From: Aurelia coerulea
Lineage: Eukaryota > Cnidaria > Scyphozoa > Semaeostomeae > Ulmaridae
NCBI GenBank assembly: GCA_039566865.1
Contig: CM076961.1
Span: 15,275,501-15,339,500, forward strand
Length of the DNA stretch: 64,000 nucleotides
Direction of reading: 5' to 3'
Below are positions 57,501-61,908 of this stretch, in pieces. Position 1 is the first letter of the stretch; every line of letters begins with the position of its first letter. The translations under genes and the position numbers were made by a program. The notes below the pieces were generated by a model that saw nothing but the letters and a program-made list of their open reading frames with translations, was not told the DNA's origin and ran no database searches.

Positions 57501-59153
57501 CTTTACAGGGGGCCGTGCCAAACTTTACAATATTACTAAAAATTACTAACAAATTACCTATATTTACAATCTAAAATAAAAAAATAAATGAAAAATAATG
57601 GAGCTAGCCTGAGAGAGGCAAATTACTCTTCAGCCTACTTTTAAGAATGCTCAGAGAGGGCGCTTGTTTGACAACATTATCCAATTCAATGCGAAATGCA
57701 AAATTGAGACTCATGAAATACGTAAGAATCTTGTTAAACATTGCACTTGAATTCAATGAAATGCATAAATCTAAGAAAACTGAAACAAACGAGCGCAATG
57801 CATGCAAATACAAAGAGGGGCTAAATAAATAAATTGTATGTAGGGAATTACTTAGAGGAGGAGCTCTCTCAATAGGTAAACTAATCGAGGAGAGAGCCCC
57901 CCCCCCCCCCCCCCCCCCTATCCTAAGATACTATCAGGTGAAAATAGAAGTTGTGCATTTCCTATTTAAAAATTGATAGCAATTGTTCAGGTGTCATAAT
58001 AGATTCATCGGTTGACCTTGTTTAGCAAGTAAATTTTTAGTTTTGTTTTGAATGATATTTTTGATGGAGCATTTCTGAGTTCCACAGGTAATGTGTTCCA
58101 AAGTTTAGCACCAAGATATCCTTGAAAACATCATTCAACGCCGTAGACTGAGCAGCAAAATTGACTGCCATTTCAGAAACTTTTTGCTTATTCTCATCCA
58201 CGTCTTTTTGGGTGAACTGAATACTGGCTTTGAGATCATTCACATCGTTCTTAAGTGCTTTCAAATCTTCCCTGAACTCATTCACCACCATCTCAATCAT
58301 GGTCCGGTAGCTCTTGGCCAGGACATCCAACAGCTCCCTCACATAGTCTTTGACAGAAATAGATTCATCCATATTGAAATTTGATAACAATTCATCAATA
58401 AATCCACATGATAACAGGAACTGAACAGTTTTTTTAAAAAATTACACCGTTCAACTTGTAAAGCTTCCGTGGATCACAAAACTGTAAATTAAAAGAGCAT
58501 AATCCGACCATTGATTTTCTTCTATTCTTTCCTTCCTTTAGTCCTTCCTGTCTCTTTCTGTTTTCAATTTTGCTTTCTTTGTCATCCTTTCTTCCTTCCA
58601 TCCTTCTTTCTTCCTCCTCTCCTTTTTCTTTCCAACCTGTTTCCTTTCATTTCTTCATTCCTTCCCTCGTCATTTCCTTTCTTTTCCTTCCTTCTATTCT
58701 GCTGTCTCTCCTTCCCTTTTCTTCCATCCAGACAAACAAGCTTCTTGCGAAGCTGCTTCGCGGCTTCACGCACTTTTCCCACTTCTGTCTGTCCTTGTTA
58801 CATCGATCTAGAGCTAAAACTACAAGATGATTTTCTCATGATTTCCTAACAATGACGGCATTTATATTGTTTGATTTCAGAACTGCGACATAGTCTGTTT
58901 AATATTTTAATTGTTGATATGAAAATCGAAGAGCTAACATTGTTATCTTTCCACAGAACAAATCATTTGATGTAACTCATTGCACATTTACTGTGAATTT
59001 TGAAGTTTTGTGAGTGGCAGGATGTGCTTGACTGTATTTCTTGTTTTGTTTTCAGGCGTTGAACGAACTATTGGCAGATCTTAGCCCTGACGATGCAAAT
59101 ACCTTACGAGTATTTATCAATGGAAATGACGAATGGAGGAAATTAATTCGAAG
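18413..59153 (+). CDS. WNK: WNK-family serine/threonine kinase (12 exons, 3' partial)
   Basis: WNK kinases sense chloride and crowding and phosphorylate SPAK/OSR1, which control cation-chloride cotransporters. Exons are 18413-18500, 22802-23121, 36165-36340, 43559-43779, 44418-44575, 45119-45207, 45599-45824, 47795-48178, 50774-50872, 51895-52254, 53002-54891 and 59056-59153. All junctions are GT-AG with matching phases, giving at least 1369 residues. The kinase domain starts near residue 103. Its loop GRGSFK carries catalytic Lys116, Cys133 stands where other kinases have the beta-3 Lys, and His231-Arg-Asp233, Asp252-Leu-Gly-Leu255 and activation-loop Ser266 follow. PF2-like domain 1 spans about 367-445, a coiled coil about 452-490, and PF2-like domain 2 about 664-737. 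RFAV (921-924) and RFQV (1088-1091) are SPAK/OSR1-docking motifs. The stop codon was not found; further exons may lie beyond 64000, and one between 54891 and 59056 cannot be excluded. Confidence 0.95.
18959..19966 (+). repeat. Left arm of inverted duplication carrying the SWIM-gene 5' part
   Basis: From ATTCACGATTCCCC to GAGGTAAATTTT this segment is a near-identical reverse complement of 20345-20972, interrupted by the MITE at 19546-19928. On the plus strand it encodes a diverged copy of the SWIM protein start (residues like [19 protein letters not shown]). It breaks at the MITE and fades at about 19966. Confidence 0.8.
19546..19928. mobile_element. TAAGAA-type MITE inserted in the left SWIM copy
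   Basis: The ends are CACGTATCTTTTTATAAGAA and its near complement ending ATATGTG. TA flanks both sides (19544-19545 and 19929-19930). The uninterrupted right arm shows the empty site (GATGTT-TA-TGTGCATC), which proves a clean insertion with TA duplication. It is closest to the copy at 40015-40394. Confidence 0.9.
19965..20640 (-). pseudogene. SWIM zinc-finger protein (YqaJ/SWIM-type), broken
   Basis: On the minus strand a frame reads [20 protein letters not shown], then a [10 protein letters not shown] stretch, then the zinc-binding [13 protein letters not shown], a CxCx(n)CxH SWIM motif. The following part [20 protein letters not shown] is also family-like. The frame then splits: ENFTVPLLF in one frame and [12 protein letters not shown] in another encode the same stretch, so there is a frameshift. 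The family, as I recall, pairs SWIM with a YqaJ-like exonuclease and is often multicopy in cnidarians. The C-terminal nuclease part is absent. It lies antisense in WNK intron 1. Confidence 0.7.
20345..20972 (-). repeat. Right arm of inverted duplication
   Basis: Reverse complement of 18959-19966 without the MITE. It includes the 5' flank of the SWIM gene as well as its first coding part, so the duplicated block was a gene start with upstream DNA. Differences are scattered substitutions and a few small indels, for example GGCAGTAGTAAGG against GGCAGTAAGG. Confidence 0.85.
21050..21375. mobile_element. Decayed TAAGAA-type MITE
   Basis: TTCATAAGAAACTGCTTTTAAG near the left and TTCTTAGTTTCCTC at the right are loosely inverted. 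TTAAGAAACTCCAGTACTGG and AAGCTTTTAGTACTGG recall the interior of the 778 and 32589 copies. A further shred lies at 22290-22345. Confidence 0.5.
22802..23121 (+). CDS. WNK: WNK exon 2: acidic linker and start of kinase domain
   Basis: The acceptor is TTCTTTAG and the donor GCAG|GTATGT. It encodes a Ser/Glu-rich linker, then [19 protein letters not shown] and VAVAWCELQ. This covers beta strands 1-3, including the relocated catalytic Lys116 and Cys133. The 196-codon ORF on the opposite strand is an antisense shadow. Confidence 0.95.
24000..24200 (+). mobile_element. tRNA-derived SINE, copy 2
   Basis: The GTGTAATCCTC start, the B-box-like GGTTTAATCCC at 24069-24079 and the tail CTTTGCGATCCCAGTGCTT match the SINE at 15100. 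Unlike that copy, the block TCGGGCGGACAAGGT is present twice in tandem (24036 and 24056). Confidence 0.6.
24282..24525. mobile_element. Fold-back element with AAGGGCACTTTTTTCAT arms
   Basis: AAAAAAGTGCCCTTGAAGTG and TTTGAGATGCTTCCTACG in the left half are mirrored in the right half. A looser relative occupies about 23510-23700 (GGGGGCACAAAACTTCAAGG). Confidence 0.65.
24685..24722. repeat. (GTTT)n microsatellite
   Basis: Nine to ten uninterrupted GTTT units. Confidence 0.95.
25676..25786. mobile_element. 111 bp hairpin MITE
   Basis: AAACTGTATTAAATAAGTTC and GGATGCAAAAAAAGACAAG are mirrored at the right end, and GCACACTTTTTTAGTGTGC forms an inner hairpin. TTTGTTTGTTTCCATAT stands directly repeated near both sides (about 25635 and 25787). 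Confidence 0.6.
28590..29055. repeat. Interspersed repeat with AAGCCCCC blocks, copy 1
   Basis: The body (CTCCCAAAGATTTTCTATTT ... GTTAATTTTGATATGGTTT ... TCTGCAAAATATG) and the C-rich ends match 43955-44365 over their whole length. End fragments of the family occur at 22190-22260 and 27055-27117. The ends AAAGATCTATTTGGCC and GCCCCTGGAGCTTAATAGT are weakly inverted. The TAGCCT element at 28710 sits inside it. Confidence 0.65.
28710..28761. mobile_element. Mini palindromic TAGCCT element, subfamily B
   Basis: A 52 bp hairpin from TAGCCTGTGTTTCAGACC to GGTCTGGAACACAGGCTA, flanked by direct 9 bp repeats CCCACTTAT (28701-28709 and 28762-28770). It is nested in the 28590-29055 repeat. Confidence 0.85.
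29119..29168. repeat. Decayed TAGCCT-type palindrome (subfamily A)
   Basis: TTAGCTTGTGTGCAAACTCT followed by ACTAATTTCTTTTCAAAGAG and GAGTCTGCAAC matches the core of the 42488 copy, with the right end lost. Confidence 0.5.
29740..30130. repeat. Diverged 97-112 bp tandem repeat carrying E2F-like motifs
   Basis: Four units share ACGCAAGGTCACTTTTGGCG, GGGAAA, TCTCATTCCCAGGCCTC and a CTTTGCCATTT stretch. Their GGTCA-type blocks start at about 29759, 29871, 29968 and 30080. Three of the four contain a good E2F-type core; the fourth is degenerate. Confidence 0.65.
29766..30711 (+). promoter_or_regulatory. Cluster of five E2F-consensus-like sites (candidate intronic element)
   Basis: TTTTTCGCGGGAAAA at 29766-29780, TTTTGGCGGGAAA at 29878-29890, TTTTGGCGGGAA at 29975-29986, TTTTGGCGGGAAAA at 30407-30420 and TTTTGGCGGGAAA at 30699-30711 all fit the E2F consensus TTTSSCGC plus GGGAAA. 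All are in the same orientation. Three lie in the tandem array and two further on. Function is not shown. Confidence 0.4.
30807..31017. mobile_element. MITE with AAAGCGATTTGG arms, copy 1
   Basis: AAAGCGATTTGGTAGCCTCA, AGAATAGATTTTACACC and the outer AACAAAGGAT are mirrored by GTGTGAAATTTATTCTTCTG, AAGGCAAATCGCTT and ATCTTTTGTTTTG. The second copy, at 49980-50700, is split by a LINE tail. Confidence 0.65.
31535..31605 (+). mobile_element. tRNA-like SINE head
   Basis: CCGTGGTAGCACACCTGACT resembles an A box plus D-arm. GGTGCGAATCCC at 31579-31590 is a near-consensus B box with correct spacing. There is no acceptor-stem pairing, so it is not a functional tRNA gene. Confidence 0.5.
32005..32241. 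mobile_element. TAGCCT element, subfamily C, 237 bp long form
   Basis: It runs from TAGCCTACGAGTAGACCC to GGGTCTACACGTAGGCTA with about 200 bp between. Inner arms AAAGCTTGCTAC/GTAGCAAGCTTT are also inverted. Nine-base direct repeats CAAAAACTC flank it (31996-32004 and 32242-32250). This long form may be the parent of the 43 bp copy at 36816. No ORF. Confidence 0.85.
32589..33000. mobile_element. TAAGAA-type MITE, inverted relative of 778-1187
   Basis: It starts CATGTTTTTTTATAAGAAAC and ends GTTTCTTATAAAAGGACGTG, followed by TA. The left TA is mutated to TT. Interior blocks such as CACGAATAAGCCATGCATAT match the 778 copy in reverse. Confidence 0.7.
33069..33108. repeat. Perfect 17 bp-arm hairpin
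   Basis: CCCTGGCCTGTTCAGCT is exactly complemented after the loop GTAAGG. It lies just outside the TTAA element at 33125. Confidence 0.85.
33125..33385. mobile_element. TTAA-type MITE (piggyBac-like), copy 1
   Basis: GGAGCCATTGTCACCCAGGG is mirrored by a GGATGACAATGTCTCT end, followed by TTAA at 33386-33389. On the left the TTAA is decayed to GTAA, but the split copy at 42778 keeps TTAA. TTAA target duplications are the hallmark of piggyBac-type transposition. Confidence 0.65.
33571..34060. repeat. 88 bp tandem repeat split by a MITE
   Basis: Units start with TTGACTTTTTGTAGGTTTGT at 33571, TTGACTGCAGGTTTGTTTGA at 33659 and TTGACTTTTCGTAGGTTTCT at 33990. Without the inserted element (about 243 bp) the second spacing also becomes about 88 bp. 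Confidence 0.65.
33735..33980. mobile_element. 246 bp MITE inside the 88 bp tandem array
   Basis: ACAATCCTTCACAAAA at the left is exactly reverse-complemented at the right. Inner arms CCTCCCCCTCAGTCAATGTT and CAACATTGACTGAGGGGGAA pair as well. Confidence 0.75.
35680..36060 (-). mobile_element. LINE 3' end fragment
   Basis: The minus strand encodes the C-terminal end typical of a jockey/CR1-like [24 protein letters not shown] followed by TETVRF. The sequence then continues through ...GGCCAACTTTAAATAAATTG to a T-rich start on the plus strand. It belongs to the family of 49998-50505 and 59283-60960 and lies just before WNK exon 3. Confidence 0.65.
36165..36340 (+). CDS. WNK: WNK exon 3: helix C to hinge
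   Basis: The acceptor is TATCTTAG and the donor AAAC|GTAAGT. It encodes [20 protein letters not shown] (helix C with its conserved Glu), [14 protein letters not shown], and the hinge [12 protein letters not shown]. It follows the longest intron, 13 kb. Confidence 0.97.
36545..36910. mobile_element. Fold-back region rich in GGGTTGGCTC/GAGCCAACCC
   Basis: GAGCCAACCCG, CGGGTTGGCTC, GAGCCGAGCT and CATGTAATCGC-type blocks occur several times in both orientations. A nested TAGCCT element sits at 36816-36858. Boundaries are approximate. Confidence 0.5.
36816..36858. mobile_element. 43 bp TAGCCT element, subfamily C
   Basis: It starts TAGCCTACGAGTAGACCC and ends GTCTACACGTAGGCTA, with perfect 8 bp direct repeats AGCCGAGC at 36808-36815 and 36859-36866. 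It is a deletion form of the 237 bp element at 32005. Confidence 0.85.
38036..38190. mobile_element. 155 bp near-perfect palindrome flanked by TTAA
   Basis: Arms of about 76 bp run from TTAAAGGGTCTGTTTCATCC to the central CATGG/CC/CATG and back, with a single mismatch (TTGTTGTCC against TTGTTTTCC). TTAA stands at both ends (38036-38039 and 38187-38190), fitting a piggyBac-type non-autonomous element. The near identity of the arms implies a recent origin or active homogenisation. Confidence 0.9.
39695..39995. repeat. AGTACC/GGTACC-rich degenerate repeat
   Basis: CAGTACC, GGTACC or CAGTGCC recurs about twenty times in two blocks (39700-39810 and 39895-39985) around a less repetitive core. The KpnI-like GGTACC palindrome appears several times. 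Confidence 0.7.
40015..40394. mobile_element. TAAGAA-type MITE, copy like 19546
   Basis: CACTCATTTTTTTTATATAA at the left and its complement ...AAAAAAAATGAGTG at the right, with TA on both sides (40013-40014 and 40395-40396). The interior (TCAATTTTTCGAAAGTTAAG and others) closely matches 19546-19928. Confidence 0.85.
41430..41572. repeat. Decayed relative of the 3115-3732 element
   Basis: CCTGGGTTTCAGGGAAAATG, TTGCGGCTTTGTTTGTTTTG, AATTTCCTTTGTCTGGAAT and the end AAAATCTGTCCTTGTTT follow in the same order as the right arm of the MULE-like element. Confidence 0.6.
41885..42030. repeat. Two direct repeats about 110 bp apart
   Basis: TTATATTATGCATTATGTAT followed by GCAGCA occurs at about 41882 and 41996. 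The intervening DNA contains further ATTATGCAGA pieces. Confidence 0.65.
42075..42353. mobile_element. Inverted-repeat element with three 42 bp internal repeats
   Basis: The outer arms AAATGATTGAAGTACCAAAA and ATAGCTGAGAT are mirrored at 42305-42336. Inside, ACGTTTC(A/G)AGCGTATA units start at 42136, 42178 and 42220, exactly 42 bp apart. Confidence 0.75.
42488..42554. mobile_element. Mini palindromic TAGCCT element, subfamily A
   Basis: A 67 bp hairpin from TAGCCTGCGTGCAGACTC to GAGTCCGCACGCAGGCTA, with inner arms CTACTGATTTC/GAAATCAGTAG. It is flanked by perfect 8 bp direct repeats AGATTTTG (42480-42487 and 42555-42562). Confidence 0.85.
42778..43440. mobile_element. TTAA-type MITE, copy 2, split by another element
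   Basis: Bases 42778-42842 match the left half of 33125-33385, and 43340-43435 match its middle (ACTATAGATCC ... CTGCAGTGTAGA). The DNA between them is a separate insertion. TTAA precedes the left end at 42774-42777; the original right end has been lost. Confidence 0.65.
42843..43339. mobile_element. Inserted fold-back with CCGATATGAAATGAAAACGG units
   Basis: CCGTTTACACGATACCGTAT at the left is mirrored by repeated CCGATATGAAATGAAAACGG and GTATCGTGTAAA units at the right. Three direct copies of the latter start at about 43205, 43250 and 43319. Confidence 0.65.
43559..43779 (+). CDS. WNK: WNK exon 4: catalytic and DLG loops
   Basis: The acceptor is TTTGCAG and the donor ATAG|GTAGGT. It encodes [20 protein letters not shown], the catalytic [13 protein letters not shown], then [20 protein letters not shown]. 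Both leucines of DLGL, which line the chloride site in WNK1 structures, are present. Confidence 0.98.
43955..44365. repeat. Interspersed repeat with AAGCCCCC blocks, copy 2
   Basis: Matches 28590-29055 in order: AAAGTTCTATTTGACCCCC, TACCAAAGATTTTCCATTT, GCTAATTTTGATATAGTTTA, CCGCAAAGTATGAG and GTAAGCCCCCCCC. It fills most of WNK intron 4. Confidence 0.65.
44418..44575 (+). CDS. WNK: WNK exon 5: APE motif and helix F
   Basis: The acceptor is TTTACAG and the donor TCAG|GTATGT. It encodes [20 protein letters not shown], then [20 protein letters not shown], the substrate-binding side of the kinase lobe and the most conserved stretch of the family. Confidence 0.98.
45119..45207 (+). CDS. WNK: WNK exon 6: end of kinase C-lobe
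   Basis: The acceptor is GATTGCAG and the donor AGAG|GTTCGT. It encodes [20 protein letters not shown] and KCTKRGKEQ, the region of helices G-H. The split codon completes to Arg with exon 7. Confidence 0.95.
45599..45824 (+). CDS. WNK: WNK exon 7: end of kinase and first PF2-like domain
   Basis: The acceptor is CCAACCAG and the donor AATG|GTAAGA. It encodes [15 protein letters not shown], closing the kinase. The autoinhibitory PF2/CCT-like domain follows: [13 protein letters not shown] and [20 protein letters not shown]. Confidence 0.96.
45825..46900 (+). other. WNK intron 7, 5' part
   Basis: No recognised repeat family, RNA gene or additional exon. The ORFs at 46357-46560 and 46499-46696 lack domain features. 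Confidence 0.4.
46910..47600. mobile_element. Long fold-back element in WNK intron 7
   Basis: TTTGTCTGTTTACACT near 46912 is mirrored by AGTGTAAACAGACAGCC at 47581-47597. CAAATCTTTAAAAAGGCTGG and GGTGTAAAATTGAGTGACCT at 47050-47090 pair with 47490-47550. A relative lies at 8830-8962. Confidence 0.6.
47795..48178 (+). CDS. WNK: WNK exon 8: end of PF2-like domain 1 and coiled coil
   Basis: The acceptor is TTTGTAG and the donor CCAG|GTATGC. It encodes [20 protein letters not shown], then a coiled-coil segment ([20 protein letters not shown]), then a Gln/Ser/Asn-rich disordered tail. Confidence 0.93.
48862..49224. mobile_element. TTAA-type MITE (piggyBac-like)
   Basis: AGAGACACAAGCGCAAATTT at the left is mirrored by TTGCGATTGTGTCTCT at the right. 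TTAA stands on both sides (48858-48861 and 49225-49228). Inner arms AGAGACCTTGTAC/GTACAAGGTCTCT also pair. Confidence 0.8.
49312..49740. mobile_element. Fold-back element with TAGCACGTGTTA centre
   Basis: GTTCAAATATATTTTAAAAT and TCACCTAACTGA at the left are mirrored by TCAGGTTAATTCTAAAATAT and ATTTGAAC at the right. GCTTTAGCACGTGTTA and TAACACGTGCTAAAGC form the inner arms. Confidence 0.7.
49998..50505 (-). mobile_element. LINE 3' end fragment, inserted in a MITE
   Basis: The minus strand encodes [20 protein letters not shown] and, in a second frame, a [18 protein letters not shown] ending characteristic of this LINE family. It splits a second copy of the 30807-31017 MITE, whose halves lie at about 49980-49997 and 50520-50700. 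Confidence 0.65.
50774..50872 (+). CDS. WNK: WNK exon 9: short linker
   Basis: The acceptor is TCTCTTAG and the donor ACTG|GTTAGT. It has 33 codons, phase 0 on both sides, beginning [17 protein letters not shown]. It carries a [11 protein letters not shown] basic/serine patch. Being in phase, it could be skipped without a frameshift. Confidence 0.8.
51895..52254 (+). CDS. WNK: WNK exon 10: linker and start of PF2-like domain 2
   Basis: The acceptor is GATTTGCAG and the donor AATG|GTAAGA. A Ser/Pro/Gln-rich linker leads into [20 protein letters not shown] and [19 protein letters not shown], the second PF2-like domain, which continues in exon 11. Confidence 0.93.
52262..52800 (-). mobile_element. 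Probable retroelement tail with (TTCAG)n start
   Basis: A TTCAGTTCAGTTCAGTTCA tract is followed by AT-rich DNA with a repeated AGAAAATTAATACA and a region resembling other LINE tails on this strand. It fills most of WNK intron 10. Family not identified. Confidence 0.35.
53002..54891 (+). CDS. WNK: WNK exon 11: long disordered region with RFxV motifs
   Basis: The acceptor is TTCTTACAG and the donor AAAT|GTGAGT. It has 630 codons. It starts [20 protein letters not shown], completing PF2-like domain 2, then becomes Lys/Glu/Ser-rich and disordered. RFAV lies at 53641-53652 and RFQV at 54142-54153. A run of ERKxS-type motifs occurs at about 53735-53830. The open frame continues 25 codons past the donor to a stop at 54964-54966, so a retained intron would give a short alternative C-terminus. 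Confidence 0.93.
55060..57440. other. WNK intron 11, 5' part: GCACGCAT clusters, no gene
   Basis: GCGTGCGATCGCACG at about 55068 and clusters of CGCACGCAT (55085-55145, 56948-56990) form small palindromes. GTCGAA/TTCGAACG repeats lie at 57195-57260. ORFs here have no recognisable domain. Confidence 0.4.
57440..57835 (-). mobile_element. LINE 3' end of a second family
   Basis: The minus strand encodes a C-terminal end with [20 protein letters not shown] and RLKSNL, typical of LINE endonuclease/RT proteins. The tail has a GAGGATTGCTTTACAGGGGG block also seen, in the other orientation, downstream of the RT fragment at 61367-61670 (about 61810-61840). Confidence 0.6.
57897..57918. repeat. Poly-C tract of about 22
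   Basis: The longest C run in the window, bounded by GAGAGAG and TATCC. Confidence 0.85.
58037..58390 (-). pseudogene. Retroelement ORF1-like N-terminal fragment
   Basis: An open frame of 117 codons starts [20 protein letters not shown] and continues as a predicted coiled coil ([20 protein letters not shown] and following). Such short coiled-coil starts are usual in ORF1 of LINEs. It ends abruptly with no RNA-binding domain. No RT is adjacent. It could also be an unrelated coiled-coil exon, but the repeat-rich context favours a retroelement. Confidence 0.4.
58515..58745. repeat. Pyrimidine-rich (TTCC)n-like tract
   Basis: About 230 bases almost purely C/T on the plus strand, made of TTCC, TTTC and CTTC variants. 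The ORFs on both strands here are low-complexity artefacts. Confidence 0.9.
59056..59153 (+). CDS. WNK: WNK exon 12 (last exon visible)
   Basis: The acceptor is TTTTCAG and the donor GAAG|GTATGT. It encodes [20 protein letters not shown] and [12 protein letters not shown], in phase with exon 11. The peptide looks like a structured helical C-terminal piece; I cannot assign it to a named domain. No continuation was found before 64000. Confidence 0.75.
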
Positions 59154-59282
59154 GTATGTATAAACAATTAGCTAATTTTTCATTCTTTTCATCATTGGAT
59201 AACGTTTTTCAACATATCTAACCGGGCCTTGAGGCTAGTCATTGCATTTAAATTCAGCTGTGAGAAAGACTTAATGGACATT

Positions 59283-60960
59283 ATTTTTATTATTAATTTC
59301 TTTAAAAGGTGGCTAATAAATACAGTAGCTATACTAAAGCTAATATAGGCCAACTAAAAATTACAATATACATAAATATACATAAATAAACGGTTAAACG
59401 TAGTAAAATAGTAGATACAATAAATTTACAAAATTGAAATACCTTCAGTATAAAAACCATAAATCAAAGTTAAAATCAGATAAAGCCTAAGTTTGGAACA
59501 AAAGTTTGACATAATCGGCAGTGGCAGGTTTTTCCAGACCAAGATTTGATTTTTCTTTTAAATTCAACAAGAGATGTAGAATCTTTGATAAATTGTGGAA
59601 CAGTAGCCCAGACTTGCGGGCCTCTGAAACGAATCGTTTCTGACCCATAAGTAACAGTTCTAACTCTAGGAAGAGAAAAATCGTTGGTGTTCCTCAGATT
59701 ATATGGACTTTCATTTTGACAAAAAATCTCTTTCATAAAAATTGGATTAAAGCCATTTTAGTCTTGTACATTTCGGTCATGAGAAGCTGTAAGTTTCACT
59801 GGTGTACAGTTATTGATCTATACTTTTCCATTAAAACCTCAAAACTGGATTCATAGCCCTGATAAGTAACTCTTAGTGCTCTCTCTTGGATTTTATCAAT
59901 TTTGTGACAGAGTTGACGGCTGTGGAACATCCATGCCAAGGGACAATACTAACACTGGCCGTTTATGAAAGCTCTCATTAAATATCGTAATTTTGTGCGA
60001 GAGAGCATACAACTTATTGCTAGCCTTTTGACAGAGCCCTGCAACATGATGCTCAAATGTCAGCTGTTCTGCACAGATGCAATACCAATCTTAACTGTAA
60101 AAGGTTCATCACGAGAAGTACCTAATGTTAAAAAATGGCATTTATCTTCATTTAGCTTGAGGTAGTTGTCAGAGAACCATTTTATCACTTTTAAAGAGAC
60201 ATTTTCCAGCCTCTACTACATTTTGTAGATCTTGGTCACATGTATAAAGTGTGGTGTCATCAGCATAATTACAGATCTCAATATCATCAACAGAAAGTAA
60301 CATATCATTCAAATTGGTATTAGAAAGTAGAGGTCCTAAAACCGATCCCTGTGGAACACCCAAATTCAGTTTCTGTTTAGAACTAAACGAACCATTTATT
60401 TTAACTCGTTGCTGCCTTTCACTTAAATAGCTATACAAAAAAGTCAATGCATCATGGTTGAAACCATAGGCATGCAGTTTAGCAATAAGTAGATCATGCT
60501 TGACACAATCGTATGCATTTGAAAGATCCATAACGACTGCCTCAGCCTTTCCTCCTGTGTCTAAATATGTTTTACATCTTTCTAGAAAACGAGTTAAGGC
60601 ATGTTGTGCATTGTATCCTTGTCGGAATCCACATAGCAAATTTGATAAGTAAACCGTCATATGTTCAATCATTTGCTTGGACATGAGTCTTTCATAAATT
60701 TTAGAGACAGTGGGCAGGACACTAATTGGTCTATAATTAGTCTTAGAGGTAGAAACATCTTTCTTAAAAAGGGACGAAACGTCTGCAGTTTTTAGTTCAT
60801 CAGGAAAATGACAATTACTCACACACTCGTTGAAAACGTTTTGCAAGGGTCCAGCGCAAATGTCTATATTAGTCTTGAGTAGCTTTGGAAGAATATTGCC
60901 AAAAGTTGTAGCCTTTTTTGAATTCAGATTTTTTATTTCTGTATTTCTTATTACATTTTA
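59283..60960 (-). pseudogene. Dead LINE: reverse transcriptase to 3' end
   Basis: Read on the minus strand from about 60960. The RT fingers and palm carry NYRPISVLPTVSKIYERLM, VMDLSNAYDCVKHDLLIAKL, GVPQGSVLGPLL and the catalytic YADD in NYADDTTLYT (about 60260). A frameshift near 60190 moves the frame to WFSDNYLKLNEDKCHFLTLG. Several stops follow. The end is SPYNLRNTNDFSLPRVRTVT ... CRLCQTFVPNLGFI at 59490-59736. The endonuclease and ORF1 are missing. The order and motifs fit jockey/CR1/L2-like elements. It lies antisense just after WNK exon 12. Confidence 0.85.
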
Positions 60961-61366
60961 TCGTGATTTTCCCAGTCCTAGCGCATTTCCCTCCTTCTAA
61001 ATCAACTTTGTTTCTAAAGCCGCCCATTACATGCAATTCTTTAGACTTCAGTTCTAAGATTGAAAATGATCACTGGCAGCCAAAAGTGTTGAGAATCTCC
61101 CCTCTTTGTCCGCAAAAAGCTTTCCACACTGCACCAGGTGCGCACGAAAGTTTCCCTTTTTGGTTGTTTGGGCAAAACTGACGGCTCAATTTCGACCATA
61201 GCGGCTGTGTCGCAGACGTTCTTGCAAGTTAAACCAGCTTACACTAAACCAGGTTATTGAATGTTGGGTTCTGATTCATTGATTATTCCAACGAGTCGAA
61301 TTCGTTGGATTGGTGGATTGGTGGATTGGTGGTGGTATTTAAGATGGTTTAACAAGGTTTAACAAG

Positions 61367-61670
61367 GTTCATGTATTGGCCCTCTTCTCTGCCTCGTCTA
61401 TATCAATGATCTCCCACAAGCTGTCCAAGATTCTACTGTGTCCATGTATGCTGATGACACCAGTTTGTGCTTCCAGTCTCACGATTTGACTCGACTGAAT
61501 GAAGCTATTTTTAGCGACCTTAGGAACTGGACATTTGGCTACAATGCAACATCAAAATTCTCAAACGTCAAAATAAAGACTTGGATCTGAAAATTCACGA
61601 TAATGAGCTTGAAGTAGTCAAAAAGACAAAATACTTTGGTGTGCAAATCGACTACTCCTTGGATTGAAAT
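61367..61670 (+). pseudogene. Second LINE reverse-transcriptase fragment
   Basis: The plus strand reads GSCIGPLLCLVYINDLPQAV, then VSMYADDTSLCFQSHDLTRL with the YADD catalytic motif, then NEAIFSDLRNW. After a deletion it continues in another frame as KDLDLKIHDNELEVVKKTKY and FGVQIDYSLD. It differs from the 59283 LINE in sequence and strand. Its tail runs to about 61850. Confidence 0.8.
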
Positions 61671-61908
61671 TTGTTTCCTCCTTGAATTTCGTTTTATTGT
61701 AATTTGGACCATTATTGAACATAGGCTTTAAATAAGGTTTTATAGTTTTACTTTATTAATAGCTTTTTATTTTGTACCTTTGTACCTTACATTGTAAATT
61801 AATGTTTATCGGAGGGCCCCTTGAAAACCAAGGGCAATCCTCCTTAAAATAATTAAATGAACAAGCCACTACCCCCCAAACCCCCCACTAATACGGTGGG
61901 GGACTTCC

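Noticed and set aside
58511..58849. 112-codon Phe/Leu/Pro-rich ORF
   Set aside because: A translation of the pyrimidine tract.
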